DNA of 64,000 bases, taken from assembly GCF_018860565.1 (NCBI RefSeq), contig NZ_JAHKPS010000022.1, positions 88,297-152,296 on the forward strand. The letters run 5' to 3'. This document shows, piece after piece, positions 45,674 through 53,718 of the stretch. Numbering within the stretch: position 1 is the first letter of the stretch; each line of letters opens with the position of its first letter. The notes below the pieces were generated by a model. The model had not been told where the DNA came from, ran no database searches, and was given only the letters and a program-made list of their open reading frames with translations. Both the position numbers and the translations under genes were made by a program. This stretch comes from Winogradskyella psychrotolerans (lineage in GTDB: Bacteria; Bacteroidota; Bacteroidia; Flavobacteriales; Flavobacteriaceae).

Positions 45674-46849
45674 CTACTTATTCAAGCTAATTTCCAAAGG
45701 GTTGTTTACACATTTTGAAAATGCAGCTATATAGTCTTCCCACGCTTTCTCGGACGTAAACTGACCACTTTTTTTCCACCCAAAACCAGCGTAATAAATA
45801 ACGTTATTGTCTTTAACATTAAGATGCGCATAGGCATTACTAAGGTCTTTTATATTACTATTATAAGTCTCAAAATCATTAAAATAATCTTTAGAAGCGA
45901 TAATAGCAGTTCCTAATTCTGAATCGGCATGAGGCTGCCAATAACTCACCCAGCCTTCTTCTTTATTACCAGAAACTTCACCATCTTTTTCATGCAAGGT
46001 TAAACCAGCTGAAATGTTTTTCACACCTTCTAATGACACATTAAATTTTGAAAAATTCTGACCTAAATCTAAACTGATTACTTTTGATTCTGTAATAGTG
46101 TTTCCTCCGGCATCCCAATTTTCATATTCCAAATAAAAACTAGTTCTAAGAGGACCCGTTGATATTGTACGCCAATTGGTAAAGTTTTTAGCTGTATAAT
46201 ACGTCGTATCAACTTTTACAGCAATACCACCTACTCCACGACTAGCACCAACATGAAAATCGTCTAATCCTTCTCCTGAATCGATATGATAACTTCCATC
46301 TGTTTCAGTTTCTTTTTTGTACCATTTATTAATAATGGGATATTCAACTCGTTTTAACCACGCATCAACACCACTAGAAAGCGTACCTCCTGGAACACTA
46401 TCTTCAACCATTTGTTGTGCCGTTGGTCCATATACGCGAAACGCGACTTTATCATTTTCCCACGTATAATCATCGGTTCGTTCTGGTACAAAACGCGAAT
46501 AACACAAATCTGCTGCTTTAGGTTGTTCTGCTTCGGTAATTGTCACCACCTCAAATTTAGCTACAGATTTTGAAGCCACTTTAGGTTGAAATAAAATGAC
46601 ATCCATAGTGCCATCTCCATCATTATCGACTAATTGGGTCACTTGAAGCTCACCTGTATTCACATCTTTTATACCAATATTTGATGAATTTTCTACATCT
46701 AATGACGTTATATCAATCTCTACCGTCTCAAAAGAGCGTTCAAAATCTAATGTGTTTTTCACGCTAATAACGGTACTATTTTTCTCTTGCGCACAAGCAC
46801 ATAATAGCACTATCAATACTAAAGCAATAGGATTTTTTATGATTCTCAT
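45674..46849 (-). CDS. DUF4861-type lipoprotein of uronate-utilisation loci
   Basis: I place the start at the ATG giving MRIIKNPIALVLIVLLCACAQ, a clear lipoprotein signal. An upstream in-frame extension would overlap kduD. The mature part of about 370 residues is beta-rich, with DNDGDGTMDVILFQPKV near the N-terminus and GASRGVGGIAVKVD in the middle. It resembles DUF4861 proteins, which I know from pectin and uronate loci. It follows kduD by 16 bases and should share the kdu transcript. A carbohydrate-binding or mutarotase-like fold is possible. Function is not established. Confidence 0.72.
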   Translation of the reverse strand: MRIIKNPIALVLIVLLCACAQEKNSTVISVKNTLDFERSFETVEIDITSLDVENSSNIGIKDVNTGELQVTQLVDNDGDGTMDVILFQPKVASKSVAKFEVVTITEAEQPKAADLCYSRFVPERTDDYTWENDKVAFRVYGPTAQQMVEDSVPGGTLSSGVDAWLKRVEYPIINKWYKKETETDGSYHIDSGEGLDDFHVGASRGVGGIAVKVDTTYYTAKNFTNWRTISTGPLRTSFYLEYENWDAGGNTITESKVISLDLGQNFSKFNVSLEGVKNISAGLTLHEKDGEVSGNKEEGWVSYWQPHADSELGTAIIASKDYFNDFETYNSNIKDLSNAYAHLNVKDNNVIYYAGFGWKKSGQFTSEKAWEDYIAAFSKCVNNPLEISLNK

Positions 46850-46865
46850 AATAATATTAAATTTA

Positions 46866-47660
46866 TTAATCTTCGTTGGCTGGCTTCCCAATCGTTGCAA
46901 GGATTCCTCCATCAACATACACAACTTGACCATTAACAAAATCACTAGCTCTAGAACTTAAAAATATAGCTGCGCCTTGTAAGTCATCCGGATCTCCCCA
47001 TTTACCTGATGGTGTTCTATTAACAATAAAATCATTAAAAGGATGACCATCTACTCTAATGGGTTCTGTTTGACTTGTGGCAAAATACCCAGGACCTATT
47101 CCATTAGTTTGAATGTTGTATTTAGCCCATTCTGTAGCCATATTTTGTGTCAGCATTTTAAGTCCACCTTTTGCAGCTGCATAAGCACCTACAGAATTTC
47201 GACCCAACTCGCTCATCATGGAACAAATGTTAATGATTTTGCCAGTTTTTCTTTCAATCATTCCTTTCACAACATGTTTAGAAACAATAAAAGGAGCGAC
47301 TAAATCGACATCAACAACCGCCTTAAAATCAACCACCTCCATGTCTACTAATGGAGTGCGTTTAATAATCCCTGCATTATTGACTAAAATATCAATGGGA
47401 CCAACTTCTTTTTCAATCTTTTCAATATGTTCTTTTACAGCGACCTCATCTGTAACATCAAAAAGGTAACCGTAGGCTTCAATACCAGATTCTTTATAAT
47501 TTGCAACAGCTTCATCTAATTTTGTCTGTGACGAATTTCCGTTTACAACAATTTTAGCACCAGCATTTCCAATACCTTTAGCCATTGCCATTCCTAAACC
47601 ATGCGTAGCTCCGGTTATTAATGCTATTTTCCCTGTTAAATCAAATAAGTTAATTGACAT
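46866..47660 (-). CDS. kduD: 2-dehydro-3-deoxy-D-gluconate 5-dehydrogenase (SDR)
   Basis: This short-chain dehydrogenase reduces 3-deoxy-D-glycero-2,5-hexodiulosonate to 2-keto-3-deoxygluconate (KDG). The nucleotide motif TGATHGLGMAMAKG, NNAGI and the active-site YAAAKGG are present. At 264 residues it has the expected length, and its C-terminus NGQVVYVDGG is standard. It lies 19 bases after kduI in the same left-reading operon. Enzymes for KDG phosphorylation and cleavage are not in the window. Confidence 0.92.
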   Translation of the reverse strand: MSINLFDLTGKIALITGATHGLGMAMAKGIGNAGAKIVVNGNSSQTKLDEAVANYKESGIEAYGYLFDVTDEVAVKEHIEKIEKEVGPIDILVNNAGIIKRTPLVDMEVVDFKAVVDVDLVAPFIVSKHVVKGMIERKTGKIINICSMMSELGRNSVGAYAAAKGGLKMLTQNMATEWAKYNIQTNGIGPGYFATSQTEPIRVDGHPFNDFIVNRTPSGKWGDPDDLQGAAIFLSSRASDFVNGQVVYVDGGILATIGKPANED

Positions 47661-47679
47661 AATTACTGTGTTTAATTAA

Positions 47680-48522
47680 TTATTTTAACTCATTAATCTT
47701 ACAGTGATCCATATCTCCGTAGTCTAAATTTTCTCCAGCCATACCCCAAATAAAAATATAGTTACTCGTCCCTGAGCCTGAATGTATAGACCAAGGTGGA
47801 GAAATTACAGCTTGGTTATTGGCCATCCAGATATGTCTTGTTTCTTCTGGTTCTCCCATAAAATGACAAACAGCCTGATCTTCTGGCACCTCAAAATAAA
47901 AGTAAACCTCCATACGTCTATCGTGTACATGAGCTGGCATAGTATTCCAAACACTTCCTGTTTTTAACTCAGTCATACCCATTTGTACTTGACATGTTTC
48001 AACTACACTATTTACAATTAGTTTTCTAATCGTTCTAGCATTTGCTGTTTCCAGAGCACCTAATTCTACCACTTCTGCATCTTCTCTACTAATTTTTTTA
48101 GTTGGAAACGTTTTGTGAGCAGGTGTAGAGTTTAAATAAAATTTTGCCGGATTTGTAGCATCGTCGCTACTAAAACTAACGTCTTTAGTCTCTCTACCTA
48201 TGTATAGTGCCTCTTTATAGTCTAAATTATAAGCTACACCATTAACAGAAACAGTGCCTTTACCACCTACATTTATAATTCCTAATTCGCGTCGTTCTAG
48301 AAAATAATCTGCTTTTAAGAGCTCTATGGATTCAAGTTTTAATTCATTTTTCACTGGAACTGCTCCTCCAGTTATAAATCTATCATAATGCGAATAAACT
48401 AAATTTATAGCATCATCTTCCATGACGTTACTAATTAAAAATTCGTCTCTTAATCTATTCGTATCGTAATTTTTCACGTCTTGTGGTGATGCCGCATATC
48501 GTGTTTGATAGTGAGTTGTCAT
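47680..48522 (-). CDS. kduI: 5-keto-4-deoxyuronate (DKI) isomerase
   Basis: This cupin isomerase converts 4-deoxy-L-threo-5-hexosulose uronate, formed from unsaturated uronic acids, into the KduD substrate. LRDEFLISNV near the N-terminus, YSHYDRFITGGAVP, and the metal ligands in MPAHVHDRRMEVYFYFE and SPPWSIHSG match KduI. I start at the ATG at 48522, two codons inside a TTG alternative, giving 280 residues, close to the E. coli length. The LacI-type palindrome begins 47 bases upstream of this start, so repression is expected until a pathway intermediate appears. Confidence 0.93.
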   Translation of the reverse strand: MTTHYQTRYAASPQDVKNYDTNRLRDEFLISNVMEDDAINLVYSHYDRFITGGAVPVKNELKLESIELLKADYFLERRELGIINVGGKGTVSVNGVAYNLDYKEALYIGRETKDVSFSSDDATNPAKFYLNSTPAHKTFPTKKISREDAEVVELGALETANARTIRKLIVNSVVETCQVQMGMTELKTGSVWNTMPAHVHDRRMEVYFYFEVPEDQAVCHFMGEPEETRHIWMANNQAVISPPWSIHSGSGTSNYIFIWGMAGENLDYGDMDHCKINELK

Positions 48523-48568
48523 TGCCAAATATATTTAAGTTAATTTTTGTAAAAGTAATAAAAATATC

Positions 48569-48592
48569 CAAAATACAATCGATTGTATTTTG
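48569..48592. promoter_or_regulatory. 24-base perfect palindrome, LacI-type operator
   Basis: The half-site CAAAATACAATC is followed by its exact reverse complement, with the CG centre typical of LacI-family sites. It lies in the kduI/lacI divergent region. The core ACAATCGATTGT recurs upstream of the gene at 16198. Confidence 0.85.
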
Positions 48593-48599
48593 AATATCA

Positions 48600-48607
48600 T
48601 ATATTTG
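48600..48607 (+). promoter_or_regulatory. Putative -7 element of the LacI regulator gene
   Basis: TATATTTG fits TAnnTTTG. It lies 7 bases after the operator palindrome, so operator occupancy would block this promoter (autoregulation). Confidence 0.5.
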
Positions 48608-48684
48608 TTATATAATATTGCTTGATTACAGCTAAAAAATTACGTAATCTAGAAGGCGCAAACTATTTACCAAAACGTATTCAA

Positions 48685-49704
48685 ATGCAAAACAATAAGG
48701 TGACCATACACGATATTGCTAAGGCCTTAAATCTCGATAGCTCAACCGTGTCTAGAGCTTTAAACGATAGCCCAAGAGTGATACAAAAAACTAAAGATAT
48801 TGTTTTAGCTAAGGCTGCAGAAATGGGTTACCAACGTAACCATTTAGCCTCTAGTTTAAGAAAAAGTAAAACAAATACCATTGGAGTTATTGTACCAAGA
48901 ATTTCGCGTCATTTCTTTTCATCTGTAATTAGTGGTATTGAAGAGACCGCATATGAAGCGGGCTACACGGTAATTATTTGTCAATCTTTAGAGCAATTCA
49001 ATCGTGAAAAAAAAATTATAAACACACTTTTGGGGCAACGTGTTGACGGTGTGCTCATGTCCATTTCAATGGAAACTAAAGACTATAAGCATTTAGAAGT
49101 CTTAAAAAAGCAAGGCATTCAACTCGTTTTTTTTGATAGACATTGCGACATTCCTAATTATTCTAATGTGTTAATTGACGATTTTAATGGTGGTTTTGAG
49201 GCGACAGAACATCTCATTTTAAAAGGATGTAAACATATCGCTCATTTTTCTGGTCCGCAAAACCTAGAAATTTATAAAAACCGATTTAAAGGTTATAAGC
49301 ATGCCCTTTCAAAACATAATTTGCCCTTTGAAGAAGCACTTGTATTTCCATCAAAATTAATGGAAGAAGATGGTAGGAAAAATTCTGAGAAATTATTAGC
49401 TCTACCAAATCCCGTTGATGGTATATTTTCTGCAAACGATGTGGCTGCTATTGGAGCCATGAAATATTTAACTGACAACGGTGTTAAAATCCCTGAAGAT
49501 ATTGCAATTGTTGGCTTTAGTAATGAACCAATTTCAACCGTTATTAATCCTGCTTTAACCACGATTAATCAGCCAGGAATTGAAATAGGTAAGGCAGCTA
49601 CAGCATTACTTTTGAAGCAAATAACAAAAGAAAATGGTGCATTAGACCCACAAACCATCATAATGGATTCTAATTTAATAGAACGTCAATCGTCAAAAAA
49701 GTGA
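48685..49704 (+). CDS. LacI-family transcriptional repressor
   Basis: I start at the ATG giving MQNNKVTIHDIAKALNLDSS, since the helix-turn-helix (TIHDIAKALNLDSSTVSRALNDS) should be at the extreme N-terminus. A TTG 21 codons upstream is less likely. The hinge YQRNHLASSLRKSKTNTIGVIVP leads into a periplasmic-binding-protein-like sensor domain to residue 339. It is divergent from kduI, with a perfect palindrome between, and followed 14 bases later by the TRAP transporter genes. It probably senses a uronate breakdown product such as KDG or DKI, by analogy with KdgR-type LacI regulators. The ligand is inferred. Confidence 0.92.
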   Translation: MQNNKVTIHDIAKALNLDSSTVSRALNDSPRVIQKTKDIVLAKAAEMGYQRNHLASSLRKSKTNTIGVIVPRISRHFFSSVISGIEETAYEAGYTVIICQSLEQFNREKKIINTLLGQRVDGVLMSISMETKDYKHLEVLKKQGIQLVFFDRHCDIPNYSNVLIDDFNGGFEATEHLILKGCKHIAHFSGPQNLEIYKNRFKGYKHALSKHNLPFEEALVFPSKLMEEDGRKNSEKLLALPNPVDGIFSANDVAAIGAMKYLTDNGVKIPEDIAIVGFSNEPISTVINPALTTINQPGIEIGKAATALLLKQITKENGALDPQTIIMDSNLIERQSSKK

Positions 49705-49718
49705 AAGCTTAATTTAAA

Positions 49719-50708
49719 ATGATTTCAATGAAAACAATTGTTCCGATATTTATTTCATTTCTATTATTAATGATTTCTACGTCTTGTGAAACGTTACAAA
49801 GCGAAAAAACAATCAAATTAGCTCACGGATTAGACACAAATCATCCTGTACACAAGGCCATGATACGTATGGGTGAAGAGCTCGACAAAAATTCCAAAGG
49901 AAAATTAAAATTAGAAATATATCCTAACCAGCAATTAGGTTCTGAGCGTCAATGCTTAGAGCTGCTTCAAATAGGAAGTTTAGATATGACCAAAGTATCT
50001 GCAGCAGTGATGGAAAATTTTTCACCAGATATGAAAGTGTTTGGTCTCCCTTTCATTTTTAAAGATCGCGAGCATACGTTTAATGTTTTAGATGGTGCTA
50101 TTGGGAAGGAATTATTGGATGGTGGACAAAAATATTGGCTGAAAGGTTTAGGCTATTATGATGCTGGAAGTCGCAGTTTTTACACTAAAGAAAAAACCGT
50201 TGAAACTCCAGAAGATTTAGAAGGCTTAAAAATCAGAGTTATGGAAAGCGTTACAGCCATGCGTATGGTTACAAGTCTTGGAGGCTCTCCTACTCCAATA
50301 TCATCAGGTGAGTTATATACCGCTTTACAGCAAGGTGTTGTAGATGGTGCAGAAAACAATCCTCCGACATTTTATCTTTCAAGACATTATGAAGTCTGCA
50401 AGTATTTTTCTTTAGATGAGCATACTACGATTCCAGATGTACTAATTATCAGTACACATTTGTGGGAAACCTTGAGTGCTCAAGAAAAAGAATGGTTGCA
50501 ATCAGCTGTAGATGTTTCTGTAACATACCAAAGAAAACTATGGGCAAAAGCAGAATTAGAAGCCTTAAAAGCTGTAAAAGAAGCGGGAGTTACCGTTATT
50601 CAACCAGATAAAACGATTTTTAAAAATAAGGTAGAATCTATTTATGAATCTTATAAAGATGATGCACAGATGTATAGCCTTATTAAGCGAATTCAAGAAA
50701 GCCAATAA
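49719..50708 (+). CDS. dctP: TRAP transporter substrate-binding protein (DctP), lipoprotein
   Basis: The signal with lipobox LMISTSCE anchors it to a membrane. A second in-frame ATG at 49728 is an equally good start. The DctP fold is marked by IKLAHGLDTNHPVHKAM, YPNQQLGSERQ, the substrate arginine in LKIRVMES and GVVDGAENNPP. It captures an organic acid in the periplasm for the DctQM permease. Adjacent kdu genes suggest a uronate, unsaturated uronate or KDG ligand. It is the first of three tightly packed transporter genes behind the LacI gene. Confidence 0.93.
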   Translation: MISMKTIVPIFISFLLLMISTSCETLQSEKTIKLAHGLDTNHPVHKAMIRMGEELDKNSKGKLKLEIYPNQQLGSERQCLELLQIGSLDMTKVSAAVMENFSPDMKVFGLPFIFKDREHTFNVLDGAIGKELLDGGQKYWLKGLGYYDAGSRSFYTKEKTVETPEDLEGLKIRVMESVTAMRMVTSLGGSPTPISSGELYTALQQGVVDGAENNPPTFYLSRHYEVCKYFSLDEHTTIPDVLIISTHLWETLSAQEKEWLQSAVDVSVTYQRKLWAKAELEALKAVKEAGVTVIQPDKTIFKNKVESIYESYKDDAQMYSLIKRIQESQ

Positions 50709-50710
50709 TT

Positions 50711-51175
50711 ATGAAATTAAGACAAAAAGTGGATAAAGTATTGGGCACATCACTTGCACTTATTATGGGCGTGATGGTTATAAACGTTTTGTGGCAGGTA
50801 TTTACAAGATTTGTCATGGGCACTCCAAGTTCATTTACAGACGAATTAGCACGATATCTCATGATTTGGGTCGGTGTTTTAGGAGCTGCTTATATTTCTG
50901 GAAAGCGACTACATGTTGCCATAGATTTATTGCCATCACGATTGAGTAAAAAAGGACAAACCAATTTAAAGGTGGTTATTAATTGGGTTATTATTGTTTT
51001 TTGCTTTGCAGCACTTGTAATTGGAGGATTACGTTTAGTATATATCACCTTTACCTTAAAACAGTCTTCGCCTGCATTACAAATTCCATTAGCTGTGGTT
51101 TATGCGATAATTCCTATTAGTGGCATCTTGATTATTTATTACAAACTTTCTGATATTATAAACAAACAATTATAA
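50711..51175 (+). CDS. dctQ: TRAP transporter small permease (DctQ)
   Basis: This 154-residue protein has four hydrophobic helices. VMVINVLWQVFTRFVMGTPSSFTDELARYLMIWVG is the usual DctQ core. It pairs with DctM in the inner membrane. It starts two bases after dctP, and its stop overlaps the dctM start by one base (TAATG). Confidence 0.93.
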   Translation: MKLRQKVDKVLGTSLALIMGVMVINVLWQVFTRFVMGTPSSFTDELARYLMIWVGVLGAAYISGKRLHVAIDLLPSRLSKKGQTNLKVVINWVIIVFCFAALVIGGLRLVYITFTLKQSSPALQIPLAVVYAIIPISGILIIYYKLSDIINKQL

Positions 51176-52470
51176 TGGAATATCTACCTATACTCGTTTT
51201 AGTATTAAGTTTTATTGGTTTATTATTACTAAGTGTTCCTGTAGGATGGAGTATTGCCATTTCATCATTATTAACAATGATGACAAGTATAGCCGTGCTT
51301 CCTGCGTTAACCACTGTATCGCAACGTATGGCCACAGGTTTAGATAGTTTTGCTTTGTTAGCCATACCGTTTTTTGTACTCTCTGGTCAACTTATGAATA
51401 AAGGAGGTATAGCACACCGTTTAATCGATTTTGCTAAAACACTTGTAGGTGCGCTTCCCGGTGGATTGGCATTAATTAATGTCATTGCCGCCATGTTAAT
51501 GGGAGCCATAGCAGGATCAGCCATGGCATCTGCATCAGCTATGGGAAGTATTTTAGGACCCGAAATGGAAAAGGAAGGCTATTCAAAAGAATTTGGAGCA
51601 GCTGTAAACATAACATCTTCAACTACAGGATTAATAATTCCACCAAGTAATGTGCTCATTGTATATTCCTTAGCAAGTGGAGGTGTCTCTATCGCTGCCT
51701 TGTTTTTAGCAGGCTATATTCCCGGAATTTTAACAGGATTATTTCTTATGATTGTGGCCTCTTTTTGGGCGAAAAAGAAAGGGTATAATGTAGGAAAGAA
51801 AAGTTCATTAAAAGACGTTGGACGTACATTTTTTAGAGCTTTTCCTAGTTTAATGTTACTTGTCGTTGTGATTGGAGGTATTGTAGCCGGTATTTTTACA
51901 GCCACAGAAGCATCTGCTATTGCTGTTCTTTATACGTTAATATTAGGCTTTTGGTATAAGGAAATCACCCTTAACGATTTACCAGAAATATCGTTAGAAG
52001 CTTGCGGCACTACAGCGATTGTAATGTTATTAATTGGCGCATCTACGAGCATGTCTTGGGTCATGTCTTACGAGAATATTCCGAATGATATTAGTACAGC
52101 TTTATTAGGAGCAAGCAATAATCCTATAGTGATATTACTAATTATAAATTTGATATTATTGGTTGTTGGAATATTTATGGATATGACACCTGCAGTACTC
52201 ATTTTTACTCCAATATTTTTACCTATCGTAGAAGAGCTTGGCATGGATCCCGTACATTTTGGTATCGTTATGATTCTAAATTTATGCATTGGCCTTTGTA
52301 CGCCACCTGTAGGGTCGGTATTATTTGTAGGAGTTGGTGTAGCAAATACAACCATAGAGAAAGTGGTTAAGCCACTTTTACCGCTTTTTGCAGCCATGAT
52401 AATTTCCTTACTCTTGGTTACGTATTTTTCCGAATTAAGCTTATGGTTGCCAGGTTTATTTGGGTATTAA
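51175..52470 (+). CDS. dctM: TRAP transporter large permease (DctM)
   Basis: This 431-residue membrane protein of about 12 helices has the DctM signatures FALLAIPFFVLSGQLMNKGGIAHRLIDFA, SATASA-like GSAMASASAMGSILGPEM and IPPSNVLIVYSLASGGVSIAALFLAGYIPG. It drives ion-coupled uptake of the acid delivered by DctP. A bidirectional terminator follows about 130 bases later. Confidence 0.95.
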   Translation: MEYLPILVLVLSFIGLLLLSVPVGWSIAISSLLTMMTSIAVLPALTTVSQRMATGLDSFALLAIPFFVLSGQLMNKGGIAHRLIDFAKTLVGALPGGLALINVIAAMLMGAIAGSAMASASAMGSILGPEMEKEGYSKEFGAAVNITSSTTGLIIPPSNVLIVYSLASGGVSIAALFLAGYIPGILTGLFLMIVASFWAKKKGYNVGKKSSLKDVGRTFFRAFPSLMLLVVVIGGIVAGIFTATEASAIAVLYTLILGFWYKEITLNDLPEISLEACGTTAIVMLLIGASTSMSWVMSYENIPNDISTALLGASNNPIVILLIINLILLVVGIFMDMTPAVLIFTPIFLPIVEELGMDPVHFGIVMILNLCIGLCTPPVGSVLFVGVGVANTTIEKVVKPLLPLFAAMIISLLLVTYFSELSLWLPGLFGY

Positions 52471-52603
52471 ACTGTTTTTTAGGAAGTATTCTTCTGAGTT
52501 TATAAATAATAGACACGCTATCACTTAATATCCTATTATAGAAAAAATGGATCATGATATCATTATAATATCCATCTTATTACTATAATCTCATAAAAAT
52601 AAA

Positions 52604-52636
52604 AAAGCCCTACATCTCTGTAAGGCTTTATTTTAC
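52604..52636. terminator. Bidirectional terminator between dctM and the tRNA
   Basis: AAAGCC(C)TACA and TGTA(A)GGCTTT form the stem around TCTC. T-rich sequence follows on the plus strand (TTTATTTT), and A-rich sequence precedes it, giving T-runs on both transcripts. Confidence 0.8.
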
Positions 52637-52639
52637 TAG

Positions 52640-52713
52640 TGGTCCCACATGGACTCGAACCATGGACCACCTGATTATGAGTCAGGTGCTCTAACCAACT
52701 GAGCTATAGGACC
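52640..52713 (-). tRNA. tRNA with CAT anticodon (elongator Met, or Ile2 if lysidine-modified)
   Basis: The minus strand begins GGTCCTATAGCTCAGTTGG, with a complete D-arm. The anticodon stem is CCTGA/TCAGG around CTCATAA (anticodon CAT), and the T-arm contains GGTTCGAGTCC. The acceptor stem pairs fully apart from a T-G pair, and no CCA is encoded. It is not an initiator, since that usually has an unpaired position 1. Met and Ile2 cannot be separated with confidence from sequence alone. Confidence 0.96.
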
Positions 52714-52797
52714 ATTGACAATTGTCAATCGCTTCATTTCTAAAGCGAGTGCAATATTACTACATATTTTAAAACTCTACAAGAAAAATAAACCGTT

Positions 52798-53202
52798 TTA
52801 ATCCTTTATATCTTGACACAACTCAATTAAAACTCCATTTGTGGATTTTGGATGTAAAAAAGCAATCAACTTATTGTCGGCTCCTTGCTTTGGTTTTTTA
52901 TGAATCATGGTAAAACCTTCTGCCGTTAAGCGTTGTATTTCCGCTTCAATATCATCAACGGCAAAGGCAATATGATGCATGCCTTCTCCCTTTTTTTCAA
53001 TGAATTTGGCTATTGGACTCGCTTCATTAGTAGCCTGAAGCAATTCAATTTTATTAGGGCCGCATTTAAAAAAGGAGGTTTTTACACCTTCACTTTCTAC
53101 ATCTTCAATCTTATAATGGTCTTCACCAAATAAGGCTTTAAAAAGCGTATTAGATTTTTCTATATCCTTTACAGCAATGCCTATATGTTCTATTTTTTTC
53201 AT
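52798..53202 (-). CDS. mce: Methylmalonyl-CoA epimerase
   Basis: This 134-residue vicinal-oxygen-chelate protein interconverts (R)- and (S)-methylmalonyl-CoA in propionate and branched-chain catabolism. IEHIGIAVKDIEKS supplies the first metal histidine, GMHHIAFAVDDIEAEI the second, and HPKSTNGVLIELCQ the C-terminal glutamate. The length is that of the single-domain family. It stands alone between the tRNA and rbfA. Confidence 0.92.
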   Translation of the reverse strand: MKKIEHIGIAVKDIEKSNTLFKALFGEDHYKIEDVESEGVKTSFFKCGPNKIELLQATNEASPIAKFIEKKGEGMHHIAFAVDDIEAEIQRLTAEGFTMIHKKPKQGADNKLIAFLHPKSTNGVLIELCQDIKD

Positions 53203-53286
53203 CTAAAAATTTGATTCAGTTTCCGCAAAAGCAGAAATCTCATTAATAATTTACACTCAAAAATAAGATAATCCTTAAATAACCTC

Positions 53287-53294
53287 TACTTTTG
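53287..53294 (+). promoter_or_regulatory. -7 element of rbfA
   Basis: TACTTTTG followed by CA fits the common flavobacterial -7 form. It lies 25 bases before the rbfA ATG. No clear -33 TTG is seen at normal spacing. Confidence 0.5.
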
Positions 53295-53319
53295 CAGATG
53301 ATTAGTTATAATAATCATC

Positions 53320-53718
53320 ATGGAAGAATTTACACAAAGACAAAAAAAAATAGGAGGCATCCTACAGCAGGACTTAGCAGAAGTATTACAAAAAGCAGCT
53401 ACTGATGGCGGTTTACGTGGTGTTATCATCTCTGTTAGTAAAGTAAATGTAACTACAGATCTGTCTATGGCTAAGGTATATCTTAGTATTTTTCCGAATA
53501 AGGAAGCAGAAGCATTATTAGAAGGGATTAAATCTAATAAACCGCTTATTAGACACGAATTATCTCAGCGTACACGTCATCAATTAAGACGTATGCCACA
53601 ATTAGAATTTTTTATAGACGATTCTTTAGAATATATTGATGGCATTGAACGTTCTCTAAAAGGAGAAGATAACCCATTAGAAAATCCAGATTTACTAGGT
53701 AAGCGTAAAAAATCTTAA
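53320..53718 (+). CDS. rbfA: 30S ribosome-binding factor A
   Basis: This 132-residue KH-like protein assists late 16S rRNA maturation of the small subunit. EEFTQRQKKIGGILQQDLAEVLQ at the N-terminus, VTTDLSMAKVYLSIFP in the centre and RTRHQLRRMPQLEFFIDDSLEY at the end are typical. Its TAA stop is immediately followed by the GTG start of the permease gene, so the two are co-transcribed. Confidence 0.95.
   Translation: MEEFTQRQKKIGGILQQDLAEVLQKAATDGGLRGVIISVSKVNVTTDLSMAKVYLSIFPNKEAEALLEGIKSNKPLIRHELSQRTRHQLRRMPQLEFFIDDSLEYIDGIERSLKGEDNPLENPDLLGKRKKS

Noticed and set aside
46850..46945. N-terminal extension of the DUF4861 protein overlapping kduD
   Set aside because: The lipoprotein signal begins at the ATG at 46849. 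The longer version would bury it and overlap kduD by 80 bases.
48622..48684. Upstream TTG extension of the LacI regulator
   Set aside because: The extra 21 residues precede the helix-turn-helix, which should begin within a few residues of the start. The ATG at 48685 fits better.
52715..52728. Palindrome TTGACAATTGTCAA just upstream of the tRNA
   Set aside because: It looks like an operator, but it differs from the LacI core, stands alone, and is next to a tRNA start where chance or promoter sequence is an adequate explanation.
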